64,000 bases of DNA from Pirellula staleyi DSM 6068. Lineage in GTDB: Bacteria > Planctomycetota > Planctomycetia > Pirellulales > Pirellulaceae. The stretch covers positions 1,798,001 through 1,862,000 of the forward strand of contig NC_013720.1 of NCBI RefSeq assembly GCF_000025185.1, written 5' to 3'. Below, piece by piece: positions 28,449-37,560 of the stretch. Numbering within the stretch: the stretch's first letter is position 1; each line of letters opens with the position of its first letter. Below the pieces are notes generated by a model. That model did not search any database. It was not told the origin of the DNA and saw only the letters and a program-made list of their open reading frames with translations. The translations under genes and the position numbers were made by a program.

Positions 28449-29177
28449 ATGGGACGAAATTTCGAGAATCGCAAGAACGCCATCTTCAAGACGGCAGCTC
28501 AGAAATCGAAGCTGTATTCAAAGTACGGCAAGCAGCTGTACGTCGTCGCCAAGAACGGTGTGGCCGATCCCGATGTCAATCCGGCGCTACGGAGCATGAT
28601 TGAAAAAGCGAAGCGCGATCAGGTTCCCGCGCATGTGATTGAGAAAGCGATTCAGAAGGCGCGCGGCGTGGGTGGCGAAGACTTTGTGTCGGCCCGCTAC
28701 GAAGGGTTTGGACCGGGTGGTTCGCTCGTGATCGTCGACTGCCTGACCGACAACAATCAGCGCACCATCTCGGAAGTTCGCAACTGCTTCACGAAGACCG
28801 GTTCGAAGATGGGCGCGAGCGGCTCCGTCGTCATGTCGTTCGATCACCTCGCCGTCCTCTCGTTCAAAGGGGATAACGAAGAGCAAGTGCTCGAAGCCTT
28901 GCTAGGAGCGGATGTCAACATCGACGAGATCGAAAGCAAAGATGGTCACCTGACGATTTTCGCCCCCGCAGGTGAGTTCTATAAAGCCAAGACCGCGCTC
29001 CTGGAAGCGTTTCCCAAAATCGAGCTCGATGCCCAGGAAATCACGTTCCTCGCGCAGACCAACAAGACCCTCAGCGCCGAAGACCTGCCGATGTTCGAGA
29101 AGCTGATCAATATGCTCAACGACTGCGACGATGTGCAGGACATCTATCACAACGTCGACCTCCCCATCTCGTCGTAG
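28449..29177 (+). CDS. yebC: YebC/PmpR-family protein (translation factor / DNA-binding regulator)
   Basis: A 242-residue member of the YebC/TACO1 family. These were annotated as transcriptional regulators; some members help ribosomes translate proline-rich stretches. The start MGRNFENRKNAIFKTAAQKSK replaces the more usual MAGHSKWANIKHRK, a variant seen in a second YebC subgroup, and YSKYGKQLYVVAKNG follows. The rest is typical: DVNPALRSMIEKAKRDQVP, IEKAIQKARGVGGEDF, YEGFGPGGSLVIVDCLTDNNQRT, FTKTGSKMGASGSVVMSFDHLAVLSF. ATG 28449 is chosen because homology starts there; the frame upstream is an artefact. Confidence 0.92.
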   Translation: MGRNFENRKNAIFKTAAQKSKLYSKYGKQLYVVAKNGVADPDVNPALRSMIEKAKRDQVPAHVIEKAIQKARGVGGEDFVSARYEGFGPGGSLVIVDCLTDNNQRTISEVRNCFTKTGSKMGASGSVVMSFDHLAVLSFKGDNEEQVLEALLGADVNIDEIESKDGHLTIFAPAGEFYKAKTALLEAFPKIELDAQEITFLAQTNKTLSAEDLPMFEKLINMLNDCDDVQDIYHNVDLPISS

Positions 29178-29236
29178 AGTGTCGCTCGATCAGAGTCCCG
29201 CTCTGTAGCCGATGTGAAACCATCGTGGATCAAACC

Positions 29237-29259
29237 GTAGGGCAGGCACCCAGCCTGCT
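29237..29259. repeat. Dispersed hairpin repeat, family B copy 2
   Basis: The arms gcaggc (29242-29247) and gcctgc (29253-29258) close a loop of accca. It shares the gtagggcaggc start with the element at 6353-6374 and lies between two convergent genes (yebC and the 414-residue secreted protein). Confidence 0.6.
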
Positions 29260-29291
29260 AGAACGACAAGAGTGCTCTCCCCTGATCGTGA

Positions 29292-30536
29292 TCAGTTAAA
29301 CCAGAATCCAAATCCGATCAGATTCAGCCCGTTAAACTGGCGGTTCAGCTGCTCGATCATCTCGGGCTCGACAAACTTGGTGAGCGGCCCCTTCTCGAGA
29401 TACGGGGTCGCTGCGGTCCCTTGAACCCACAAGATAATGTCGATCTCTTTGGCCTCGAGAAAGGCCCGCTTCACGTTGATGCCGCGCTCTTTGTCGGTGC
29501 CGCGCCAAAACGGAACCAGCCGCTCTCCTTGAAGCACGAGCTCGACCTCATCCACGGCGGTTAACCACGTTCGCATCATGTCGGCTGTCACTGGAATCCC
29601 GAGCACACCGGTCTGTTTGGGACTGGGTATCCACTCCCGGTCGTCGTCGGTTTCGGCGTCGTAGTGCGACCACATTTCGCGCGACATCTGGCACATCGAA
29701 AGCAGGTGCCCATGTGCTGCCTGCATTCGCAGTGGCTCTTTGATCGGGAAGCGAAGCACCAAGTGAATCGTGGCGATGATGTCGGAAAGTCGGCGACGAT
29801 CCCACCAAAACGGCCCGTCGACATCGAGCGGCTCCCGATCTTCGAGCAGAAACGTGTGCGGCGTGTCGACTTTTTCGAAGACCCAGTGCGCGGTGCACTC
29901 GAACAGAGGCTGACTATCGATCGCCAGCAGCACCTCTCCGATGGCCGCCAGAAAATGACAATAGCCACGCAGCCAGCAAACGTCCCCTCGATCGAAAGCG
30001 ATCTCCAGCGTATCTACGGCTGGAGCACGGCCATTCCATTGCTCGAACAAGAACGCTCCGTTTACCGGCCGCTTGAGGCCGAAGAGATCGATTTTGATTT
30101 TCGCCACATCGAGCGGAAACTTAAGCTCCTTGTCGGTGACCATGGCGAGCGTTGCCTGAGCGCGATTCATATCCTCGACAAATGTCAGGACGATCTTGCG
30201 AGCGGCTACGTAGTCGATCTTCTCGGGCGCGGGATTTTGCGGCCAGATCGCGCGGATTTGAGGGTTCGGCCGGACGAACGAACGTTCGGTCCTGAGTCCA
30301 TAGCGATAGAGACTTTGGCCCACATGCTCGTAGGCCATCAGGAACTGCGTGACGCCGAGACTAAAGCGCGCCTGATCGTCGCCGGGCATCTCTTCCAAGT
30401 GCTGCTGGAGTGCCACCGAGCAGTCTAAGAGGCGTCCCTCCGACAGGTGTTTTTCGACATCGGGCCGCGCGGCCCAGCTGGTGCTCGTAGCCAGCAGACA
30501 CAGCAGCATCAGCCCAAGGGTAGTGATCCAGCGCAT
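29292..30536 (-). CDS. Hypothetical secreted protein with TPR-like N-terminus
   Basis: A 414-residue protein with a clear signal peptide (MRWITTLGLMLLCLLATSTSWA, cut before ARPDVEK). The next ~100 residues (HLSEGRLLDCSVALQQHLEEMPGDDQARFSLGVTQFLMAYEHVGQSLYRYGL) look like one or two tetratricopeptide-like helical pairs. The remainder is rich in Trp, Asp and Arg with no catalytic motif I recognise; it ends NGLNLIGFGFWFN. The gene stands alone between yebC and the GntR gene. Function unknown. Confidence 0.75.
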   Translation of the reverse strand: MRWITTLGLMLLCLLATSTSWAARPDVEKHLSEGRLLDCSVALQQHLEEMPGDDQARFSLGVTQFLMAYEHVGQSLYRYGLRTERSFVRPNPQIRAIWPQNPAPEKIDYVAARKIVLTFVEDMNRAQATLAMVTDKELKFPLDVAKIKIDLFGLKRPVNGAFLFEQWNGRAPAVDTLEIAFDRGDVCWLRGYCHFLAAIGEVLLAIDSQPLFECTAHWVFEKVDTPHTFLLEDREPLDVDGPFWWDRRRLSDIIATIHLVLRFPIKEPLRMQAAHGHLLSMCQMSREMWSHYDAETDDDREWIPSPKQTGVLGIPVTADMMRTWLTAVDEVELVLQGERLVPFWRGTDKERGINVKRAFLEAKEIDIILWVQGTAATPYLEKGPLTKFVEPEMIEQLNRQFNGLNLIGFGFWFN

Positions 30537-30721
30537 GGTAAAAGTCCTTTCACCGGCTTCTGTCGACTGACGAAGGGGATCGTCATGCTTTCCGCTAGTT
30601 GCATTGTGATGCAGCAGCTGTGCACTGTCATGAAGATTTTTCGAAGCGACGCAAACTCACGGCAGTTGGCGACGACTTCCGTTGCTTCGTCGCCATCCAT
30701 CCTGTACAGTGACCCTGTCTA

Positions 30722-30750
30722 GTGGCTTAGCCACCAGTGGACTAGGCCAC
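30722..30750. promoter_or_regulatory. Candidate operator: two GTGG-N5/6-CCAC boxes upstream of the GntR gene
   Basis: A perfect 13-nt palindrome gtggct-t-agccac (30722-30734) is followed 2 nt later by a second box gtgg-actagg-ccac (30737-30750). Both contain a central TAG. GntR-family regulators bind such short dyads, and this pair lies 64 nt before the gntR-deoC start codon, so it is a plausible autoregulatory site. Confidence 0.5.
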
Positions 30751-30813
30751 CTGCCGAATGGGTCCGCGAAACGCACCTGCCCTCCGCAGGGTCTTGAGGG
30801 AAACCAAGTCTTT

Positions 30814-31599
30814 ATGGAAACCAATCTCGAGCGCAGCCCGGTCTACTTGCAGCTGCACGATCGGCTCCGCACGGCACTGACCGCCGAGTATCAGCGGGGG
30901 GATCAGTTTTTGACCGAGCGCGAAGTGGCCCAGCGCTTTGAAGTGAGCCGAGCGACCGCCAACAAGGCACTGGCGAGTTTAGTCTCGGAAGGGCTGCTCG
31001 AGTTTCGCCGAGGCATTGGCACCTTCGTACGGCGCGACGTGATTGCCTACGATGTCCGGTCGCTCGTGAGTTTCACCGAGAAGGCGCTCGCGGCGGGGAA
31101 AGTTCCGGCCACTGAGGTCCTGACCTTTCGCAAAGTCGCGGCTGCTGATGTCGACCCAGCGATCTGCACGCTCCTGAAGCTCGCGCCCGACGCGGATTCC
31201 GGCGCGAACGTGCTGCTGTGGCATGTGGAGCGTAAACGACTCGCCGACCGGGTTCCCGTAATTCTCGAAATGCGCTACATCGTCGAGCGGCTTTGCCCCA
31301 AGCTGACCCACGCTCAGGCGGAAGGTTCGCTCTACCGTGCATGGACCGATAAACACAGCCTGGCGATTGGTGGTGCCGAAGAAGTGATTCGCGCTGTCAT
31401 CACGACAACGTCGGAATCGCGTCATTTGAATACCAAACCCCGCTCCCCAGCGCTCGAAGTCACTGCGGTGGGTTATCTCGTCGACCAGACGCCGCTTTGG
31501 TGGGAACGGACCCTCTATCGCGGCGATCAGTACGAGTTTCAAAGTCGACTCGGTCCGATTCAGTCAGCCACTCCCGCGCGGGGCCAATTTCGGAGCTAA
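30814..31599 (+). CDS. GntR-family (HutC/UTRA subfamily) transcriptional regulator
   Basis: A 261-residue regulator; ATG 30814 is chosen because METNLERSPVYLQLHDRLRTAL begins the winged helix-turn-helix. The DNA-binding signature is FLTEREVAQRFEVSRATANKALASLVSEGLLEFRRGIGTFV. The C-terminal ~170 residues have the UTRA effector-domain layout (GANVLLWHVERKRLADRVPVILEMRYI, ITTTSESRHL, ALEVTAVGYLVDQTPLWWERTLYRGDQYEFQ). It lies 58 nt before deoC on the same strand, so it probably controls deoC and itself, responding to a sugar phosphate or nucleoside catabolite. The ligand is inferred. Confidence 0.88.
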   Translation: METNLERSPVYLQLHDRLRTALTAEYQRGDQFLTEREVAQRFEVSRATANKALASLVSEGLLEFRRGIGTFVRRDVIAYDVRSLVSFTEKALAAGKVPATEVLTFRKVAAADVDPAICTLLKLAPDADSGANVLLWHVERKRLADRVPVILEMRYIVERLCPKLTHAQAEGSLYRAWTDKHSLAIGGAEEVIRAVITTTSESRHLNTKPRSPALEVTAVGYLVDQTPLWWERTLYRGDQYEFQSRLGPIQSATPARGQFRS

Positions 31600-31657
31600 C
31601 GCGCGTCGGGCACCGCTGCTTCACTCACACCTTTCTCAAGCCTCTCGAAAGCCAGCC

Positions 31658-32452
31658 ATGAAGTACACCTATCACGAACTCGCCAAGATGATCGATCATT
31701 CGCTCCTGCATCCCACAATGACCGATGCCGACCTGATCGAAGGATGCAAGCTAGCGGCCAAGTACGAAGTCGCATCGGTTTGTATCAAGCCGTACGCAGT
31801 GAAATTGGCGGCTGAACTGCTCGCCGGAAGTGGCGTGGTGGTCGGTGCAGTAATCGGATTTCCGCACGGTAATTCGGCCACCGAATCGAAAGTGTTCGAG
31901 ACATCAATTGCCTGCCGCGATGGGGCGACGGAAATCGACATGGTGATCAACATCGGTAAGGCGCTCGGTGGTGAGTGGGACTATGTCGAGGCCGATATCC
32001 GCGCGGTTTGCGACGAAGCACATCGTCACGGGGCACGCGTCAAAGTGATCTTTGAAAACGATTATCTGACAGCAGGTGGCGCGGGACTTTCGAGCGACGA
32101 TTTCAAACGCCGACTCTGTCAGCTTAGCGAGCGCGCGGGGGCTGATTGGGTGAAAACTTCCAGCGGCTATGGCTTTATCAAACAGCCGGATGGGAAGTAC
32201 AGCTATCAAGGTGCCACCGAGCACGATCTCGCGCTGATGCGCGCCAGCTGCTCGCCGCAGGTGCAAGTGAAAGCTGCTGGAGGGGTGCGCGATCTCGATG
32301 GTCTGATTCGTGTGCGTGATTTAGGGGCTTCACGCTGTGGCGCTACCGCCACGGCAGCGATGCTCGATGAGTATCGCCGGCGCGAAGCTGCTGAAAAATC
32401 GGGCGCATCGGTCGCGGTGACCGAAGGTGTCATCGGCACCGGCTCTTATTAA
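31658..32452 (+). CDS. deoC: Deoxyribose-phosphate aldolase
   Basis: A 264-residue class I aldolase that splits 2-deoxyribose-5-phosphate into glyceraldehyde-3-phosphate and acetaldehyde. Motifs: MIDHSLLHPTMTDADL at the start, VGAVIGFPHGNSATESKVFE, EIDMVINIGKAL, the Schiff-base lysine K166 in WVKTSSGYGF, and K205 in QVKAAGGVRDLDG. The length matches family norms. Paired with a GntR regulator, it may belong to a deoxyribose or related short-chain aldehyde catabolic unit; no phosphopentomutase or nucleoside phosphorylase gene is nearby. Confidence 0.94.
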   Translation: MKYTYHELAKMIDHSLLHPTMTDADLIEGCKLAAKYEVASVCIKPYAVKLAAELLAGSGVVVGAVIGFPHGNSATESKVFETSIACRDGATEIDMVINIGKALGGEWDYVEADIRAVCDEAHRHGARVKVIFENDYLTAGGAGLSSDDFKRRLCQLSERAGADWVKTSSGYGFIKQPDGKYSYQGATEHDLALMRASCSPQVQVKAAGGVRDLDGLIRVRDLGASRCGATATAAMLDEYRRREAAEKSGASVAVTEGVIGTGSY

Positions 32453-32569
32453 CGCGCGCGACGCGATTCGATTTGCCCTGAGCCGGTGCGCGCGGCGATA
32501 ATCGAAGCCGCTCGTCCTGCTTCACTCGTTCTGCATAACTCTACTCTCCCCTGGCTCACGAGAAGTTCG

Positions 32570-35500
32570 ATGATGGCGTCTCGCTCGATCGGTTTGACAT
32601 CGCTGCTCGTCCTGTGCCTGCTCGGTGCGCAGCTTGCGCGCGGCGACGATTTTCCCGCTGTCCGCAGTAGTCCCTCGGAGGCAAATCTCAAGCCGATGGA
32701 GGCCGAGGAAGCAGCGTCGAAGATCAAGTTGCCCGAAGGTTTTCGCGCCACGCTGTTTGCAGCAGAACCCGATGTCCAAAACCCAATTGCGATGGCATGG
32801 GACAAGCGTCATCGTCTCTGGATCGCGGAAAATTACACCTATTCTGATCGCTCGCAGCGGTTCGATCTGTCGCATCGCGATCGTGTGCTGATCTTCGAAG
32901 ATACCGACAACGATGGCCGCGCCGACTCGCGCAAGGTCTTCACCGATCAAGTGCAAATGTTGACCAGCGTCGAGCTGGGGCGCGGTGGCGTGTGGCTGAT
33001 GTGTCCGCCGCAATTGCTCTTCATTCCCGATGCCGACGGCGACGATCAGCCCGATGGTCCGCCACAAGTGATGCTCGATGGCTTCGACGTCGCGCAAGAC
33101 AACTATCACAACTTTGCGAACGGTCTGCGCTGGGGTCCCGATGGCTGGCTTTATGGACGCTGCGGCCACTCTTGCCTCGGCAAGCTCGGTATCCCCGGAA
33201 CTCCTGCAGAAAATCGCGTTCCGATCGATGGTGGCATCTGGCGTTATCATCCCGATCGAAAAGTGGTCGAAGTCCTCTGTCATGGAACGGTGAATCCGTG
33301 GGGGCACGACTGGGACAAAAACGGCGAGCTGTTTTTCATCAACACCGTGATCGGTCACTTGTGGCATGTTTCGCCCGGATCGCACTACAAAGAATCGTTT
33401 GGCGAAAGCATGAATCCGCATGTCTATGAGCGGATGGACATGATCGCCGATCACTACCACTTCGACACGCGTGGAAGTTGGACCGACAGCCGCGATGGAA
33501 AAGCGAATGATCTCGGTGGCGGACACGCGCACATCGGCATGCTGATCTACGGTCACGATGCGTGGCCCGCGTCGTATCGCGACAAACTGATGACGATCAA
33601 CATGCATGGTCAGCGCGCGAATGTCGAGCGCTTGGAGCGAACACTTTCGGGTTATGTCGGCAAGCATGAGCCCGATTTTTTTGTGGCGGCTGATCCCTTT
33701 TTTCGCGGCCTCGATCTCTCGGTGGGACCCGATGGCAATGTGTTTGTGATCGACTGGAGCGATACCGGCGAGTGTCACGATCACACGGGTGTGCATCGCG
33801 AAAGTGGCCGGATTTTCAAGATCAGTTACGGTGCAGAGCGCGAGCGACAAGTGGTGCCCAAACCGTTTTGCATCGCTGGCGATGGGAAGCTCGCCGAACT
33901 GCTGCGCGACTATCAAGCCGAAAAGACAACCCCCGAGAAATTGCTAGCGCTCGAGCACGATCCCGATGAGCATATGCGGGTCTGGGCCATTCGTTTACTC
34001 ACCGATTTCTGGCCCCTCGACACAATTGTCGGGCCACAGCCGAGCGCTAAGTATCCTGACGATCCTGCAGTGCTGGCGATGCTCCTGCGCCGGGCAGAGC
34101 ATGACGAATCGGGACTGGTGCTGCGCGTCATTGCATCGACCATGCAGCGACTCCCGACCAGGCATCGCGCTGCAGTGGCCGAGCGCCTCGTCGCGCACGA
34201 ACAATATGCCGGCGATGTCGATCTCGCACTGCTAGTTTGGTATGGCCTCATCCCTGTCGCGAGCGACGATCCGCAGTCGCTCGTGGCGGTTGCCAGGCAA
34301 AGTCGCTGGCCCTTGCTCGCACGCTCGATCGCGCGCAATTTAATGTCGCAAAGCGCAGCGCGACCCGAGCTGATGGATGCCCTTCTGACGAGCGCCGAGA
34401 AAATGCCAGCCGCTTCGCAGGCGCAAATTCTGCTGGGGATGGAAGAGGCGACGCGAGGCTGGCGCAAGGCGAAACAGCCCGAGAGCTGGGAGCGTTTTAC
34501 ATCGCTTCCTGCGCTTGCCGAGTCGGCTGATCGAGTGCGCGAGCTGAGCACGCTGTTTGGCGATGGACGCGCTTTGGCCGAGATTCGCGAAATCGCAAAA
34601 AATGGCAAAATCGACCTGCAAACACGCGTAAAAGCGGTCGAAACGCTGATCGAAGCCAATCCCGACGATCTCCGTCCGCTCCTCGAATCGCTGCTCGATA
34701 CGCGGGTGCTCAACCGGGCCGCAGCGCGCGGACTAAGCACCTACGACGATCCGGCCATCGCCACGCTGCTGGCCCGCAAGTACAAACGTTTTCAAGCCGA
34801 AGATCGCGCGGTCGTGATCGAAATTCTTCTCTCCCGCGCCAGCTTTGCCGAGTCGCTGCTCGATAGCTTTGCCGACGGTAAGGGGCAAATTCCGCTCACC
34901 GATATCACCGCCAGTCACGCGCGGCAGATTGTCAGCTTGCAGCAAGAATCGCTCACCAAAAAACTGACCGAAGTTTGGGGCGAGCTGCGCGACTCGTCGG
35001 CCGAGAAGCTCGCGCTCAAAGCAGCGCTCCGCGAGCGGCTCACTTCCGAGCATCTGCAGCAGGCCAAACTGGCTGAAGGGCGCACGATCTTCTCCAAGAC
35101 CTGTGCGCAGTGTCATCAGCTGTATGGCGAAGGGAAGAAAGTGGGGCCCGATCTCACCGGCTCTCAGCGGCAAAATCTCGACTACCTGCTCGAGAACATT
35201 CTCGATCCGAGTGCTGTCGTCGGCAAAGACTATCGCATGACAATGGTGCAGATGACCGATGGTCGTGTGCTGAGTGGTCTGGTTGTTTCCAAGTCGCCCG
35301 AACAAGTGGTGCTGCATACGGCGAGCGAAGAACTTTCGTTGCCGGTCGACGAGATCGAGCAATCGCGCGAGACAAATCTCTCCGCGATGCCCGATGGTCT
35401 CTTGCAGAATCTGAGCGAGGCGCAAGTGCGCGATCTCATTGCGTATTTGATGCACTCGAGTCAAGTGCCACTCGCTCGCGATGCAGAGCGCGAGCCTTAA
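32570..35500 (+). CDS. PVC-type secreted dehydrogenase-HEAT-cytochrome c protein
   Basis: A 976-residue exported protein. ATG 32570 (or ATG 32573) starts a signal peptide MMASRSIGLTSLLVLCLLGAQLARG, cut before DDFP. The dehydrogenase-type propeller follows (NPIAMAWDKRHRLWIAENYTYSD, EDTDNDGRADSRKVF, WGPDGWLYGRCGHSCLG). Then come HEAT-like helices (about residues 440-820) and a C-terminal cytochrome domain with one haem site C845-A-Q-C-H849, GPDLTGSQRQNLDYLLENILDPSAVVGKDYR and a terminal helix. It lacks the ThuA and C-terminal beta domains of the paralogue at 1844-6229. The likely role is oxidation of a carbohydrate outside the cytoplasm; the next gene is a secreted sulfatase. Confidence 0.88.
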   Translation: MMASRSIGLTSLLVLCLLGAQLARGDDFPAVRSSPSEANLKPMEAEEAASKIKLPEGFRATLFAAEPDVQNPIAMAWDKRHRLWIAENYTYSDRSQRFDLSHRDRVLIFEDTDNDGRADSRKVFTDQVQMLTSVELGRGGVWLMCPPQLLFIPDADGDDQPDGPPQVMLDGFDVAQDNYHNFANGLRWGPDGWLYGRCGHSCLGKLGIPGTPAENRVPIDGGIWRYHPDRKVVEVLCHGTVNPWGHDWDKNGELFFINTVIGHLWHVSPGSHYKESFGESMNPHVYERMDMIADHYHFDTRGSWTDSRDGKANDLGGGHAHIGMLIYGHDAWPASYRDKLMTINMHGQRANVERLERTLSGYVGKHEPDFFVAADPFFRGLDLSVGPDGNVFVIDWSDTGECHDHTGVHRESGRIFKISYGAERERQVVPKPFCIAGDGKLAELLRDYQAEKTTPEKLLALEHDPDEHMRVWAIRLLTDFWPLDTIVGPQPSAKYPDDPAVLAMLLRRAEHDESGLVLRVIASTMQRLPTRHRAAVAERLVAHEQYAGDVDLALLVWYGLIPVASDDPQSLVAVARQSRWPLLARSIARNLMSQSAARPELMDALLTSAEKMPAASQAQILLGMEEATRGWRKAKQPESWERFTSLPALAESADRVRELSTLFGDGRALAEIREIAKNGKIDLQTRVKAVETLIEANPDDLRPLLESLLDTRVLNRAAARGLSTYDDPAIATLLARKYKRFQAEDRAVVIEILLSRASFAESLLDSFADGKGQIPLTDITASHARQIVSLQQESLTKKLTEVWGELRDSSAEKLALKAALRERLTSEHLQQAKLAEGRTIFSKTCAQCHQLYGEGKKVGPDLTGSQRQNLDYLLENILDPSAVVGKDYRMTMVQMTDGRVLSGLVVSKSPEQVVLHTASEELSLPVDEIEQSRETNLSAMPDGLLQNLSEAQVRDLIAYLMHSSQVPLARDAEREP

Positions 35501-35583
35501 TCGTTTATCGGATGCAATAAATCGACCGGCGTAAGCATCTATGCTTTGCGCTGCGCCGCCTCTCCGTTTTTGGGAACCTCTCA

Positions 35584-37221
35584 ATGCGAACTGCATCCTG
35601 GTTTTTATCGCTTTTCGTGCCGCTGTTGCTTCCAGCGTTTTTGCTCGCCGCTGAGCCGAAACAGCCGAACATCCTGTTTGCTTTTGCCGACGACTGGGGG
35701 CGCGTGGCGAGTGCTTACGCTAAGCTCGACGGTCCCGGCACATTCAACGATGTGGTGCAAACCCCGCACTTCGATCGCATCGCATCGGAAGGTGTGCTGT
35801 TTCGCCGTGCGTTTGTCTCTTCGCCGAGTTGCACGCCCTGCCGCAGCGCGCTCCTTACCGGACAGCATTTCTGGCGCACCGGGCGCGGCGCAATTCTACA
35901 AGGCGCTATTTGGGATGGCTCGATCACCTCGTTTCCAGAAGTCCTCGCGACGAAAAACTATCATCTCGGCGAGACCTACAAAGTTTGGAGTCCTGGCTTT
36001 CCGAACGATGCTCCCTACGGCGCTGGCAAGTATGCCTACGAGAAGAGTGGCGGCCGCTTCAATCAGTTTTCGCAGAACGTCACGAAGCTCGTTGCCGAAG
36101 GCAAACCACTCGCCGAGGCCAAGCAGCAACTCTACGGCGAAGTGGTGGCCAACTTCGAGGCGATGCTCGCCGCACGCGCTACCGATCAGCCGTTCTGCTA
36201 CTGGTTCGGACCGACAAACGTCCATCGCAAATGGATCAAGGGATCGGGCAAAGCACTTTGGAATATCAACCCCGATGATCTGCAGGGCAAGCTCCCCAAG
36301 TTTCTTCCCGATGTTGCTGAAGTGCGTGAAGACTTCGCCGATTACCTCGGTGAAGTGCAAGCTTTCGACGCAGCGCTAGGCGAGATCCTGAAGCGACTCG
36401 AAGCGACGGGCGAACTCGAAAACACGGTCATCGTCGTCAGTGGCGATCATGGTCCCCCGGGCTTTCCGCACGGCAAATGCAACCTCTATGATTTCGGCGC
36501 CAGCGTTTCGCTTGCCATTCGTTGGGGAGGTGCCAAGGGGGGCCGCGTCGTCGACGACCTCATCAGCTTGACCGATCTCGCCCCCACGTTCATTCAGCTG
36601 GCCGGCGGCGAAATTCCTACGGGCACCACCGGGCGAAGTTTGGTCAGCATCCTCAAGAGTGAGAAACAGGGGCAGATCGAGCCGGAGCGGAACGCGGTTT
36701 ATATCGGCCGGGAACGTCATGTCGAAGATGCACGGGCCGATTACATGCCCTATCCACAGCGCGCTATTCGCACGCACGATTTTCTCTACATCATTAACTT
36801 CCGCCCCGATCGTTGGCCCCTTGGCGATCCCTATCGACTCGATGGCGATCGTCCACCGACCGCGGAGGAGATCACCGAGAACACCCGCGTGACACTTCCC
36901 GACGACGACGCAGGACCTGCCAAGGCGTGGCTTGTGGGACAGCGGAACCATCCGATGTGGAAGGCCCATTTCAACTGGGTGTTTGGCAAACGGCCCCGCG
37001 AAGAACTGTACGACCTGAAGGCCGATCCCGATCAGCTGACCAACGTTGCCGCTGATCCCAAGTATGCCGCAGCACGCGCGGAACTTGAGCAGCGATTGCT
37101 CACCACGCTGCGGGAGACAAACGATCCCCGTCTGGTCGACGATGGTAAGTTCTTCGAGACTCCGCCAATGTCGGGACCACTGCCACCTCGCCCCGCTGGC
37201 AAGAAGGGGAAGCAAAAATAA
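35584..37221 (+). CDS. Secreted sulfatase (arylsulfatase family)
   Basis: A 545-residue sulfatase with signal peptide (MRTASWFLSLFVPLLLPAFLLA). The formylglycine site is C83-T-P-C-R87 in SSPSCTPCRSALLTGQ; C83 would be oxidised by a formylglycine-generating enzyme encoded elsewhere. The metal site starts with NILFAFADDWG and is completed by VIVVSGDHGPPGF. The C-terminus ends in a lysine-rich tail (RPAGKKGKQK). It hydrolyses sulfate esters, probably of algal or marine polysaccharides. The motif has Cys instead of the common Ser/Ala at position 4, which is tolerated in the family. It begins 83 nt after the dehydrogenase gene and may be co-transcribed. Confidence 0.9.
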   Translation: MRTASWFLSLFVPLLLPAFLLAAEPKQPNILFAFADDWGRVASAYAKLDGPGTFNDVVQTPHFDRIASEGVLFRRAFVSSPSCTPCRSALLTGQHFWRTGRGAILQGAIWDGSITSFPEVLATKNYHLGETYKVWSPGFPNDAPYGAGKYAYEKSGGRFNQFSQNVTKLVAEGKPLAEAKQQLYGEVVANFEAMLAARATDQPFCYWFGPTNVHRKWIKGSGKALWNINPDDLQGKLPKFLPDVAEVREDFADYLGEVQAFDAALGEILKRLEATGELENTVIVVSGDHGPPGFPHGKCNLYDFGASVSLAIRWGGAKGGRVVDDLISLTDLAPTFIQLAGGEIPTGTTGRSLVSILKSEKQGQIEPERNAVYIGRERHVEDARADYMPYPQRAIRTHDFLYIINFRPDRWPLGDPYRLDGDRPPTAEEITENTRVTLPDDDAGPAKAWLVGQRNHPMWKAHFNWVFGKRPREELYDLKADPDQLTNVAADPKYAAARAELEQRLLTTLRETNDPRLVDDGKFFETPPMSGPLPPRPAGKKGKQK

Positions 37222-37560
37222 GCCTCCCTCCACCAAGCGCGCAAAAAAAGACGCCGTGCCCTGTGCGAGCGCGGCGTCTGATTGGTCATGCAGCGATCAA
37301 TGTCATGCAAAACGTGTTGGCTACGAGTCGTCTAGGTATCGATCCATGTCAGGCAGCAACACCTAGGCTACATCCCAGTGTGCCACTGGGCTCTGCCCAG
37401 TGAGAAGTGGAGAGGGACCCTATGTTTTAGGCAGATTTCGCCCAAAACATCGGCTCCAGCTTCCGCACTGGCAAAATGCCAGTGGCACCCCAAAACAGCT
37501 GAGCTTGATCGATAGACAGATTACTACATCCAATTTCGCTCGAAAAACGAGCGAATCGGA
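37222..37560. other. Convergent intergenic region with family C repeat fragments
   Basis: About 340 nt between the sulfatase and the DUF1559 gene. Besides the hairpin at 37250-37278, it holds a block starting gtgccactgggctctgcc (37380 onward) and a perfect 7-bp hairpin cactggc-aaaat-gccagtg (37466-37484). The preceding gatccatgtca (about 37340) also recurs near 58645. No gene is seen. Confidence 0.6.
37250..37278 (-). terminator. Hairpin with A-tract (terminator for leftward transcripts)
   Basis: The stem gacgccg (37250-37256)/cggcgtc (37272-37278) is preceded by a run of seven A on the plus strand, which reads as a U-run after the hairpin on the minus strand. It lies between the convergent sulfatase and DUF1559 genes. 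Confidence 0.5.

Noticed and set aside
32522-33916. 464-codon minus-strand frame opposite the second PVC-type dehydrogenase
   Set aside because: It lies fully inside a gene with signal peptide, propeller and haem motifs; no recognisable protein features.
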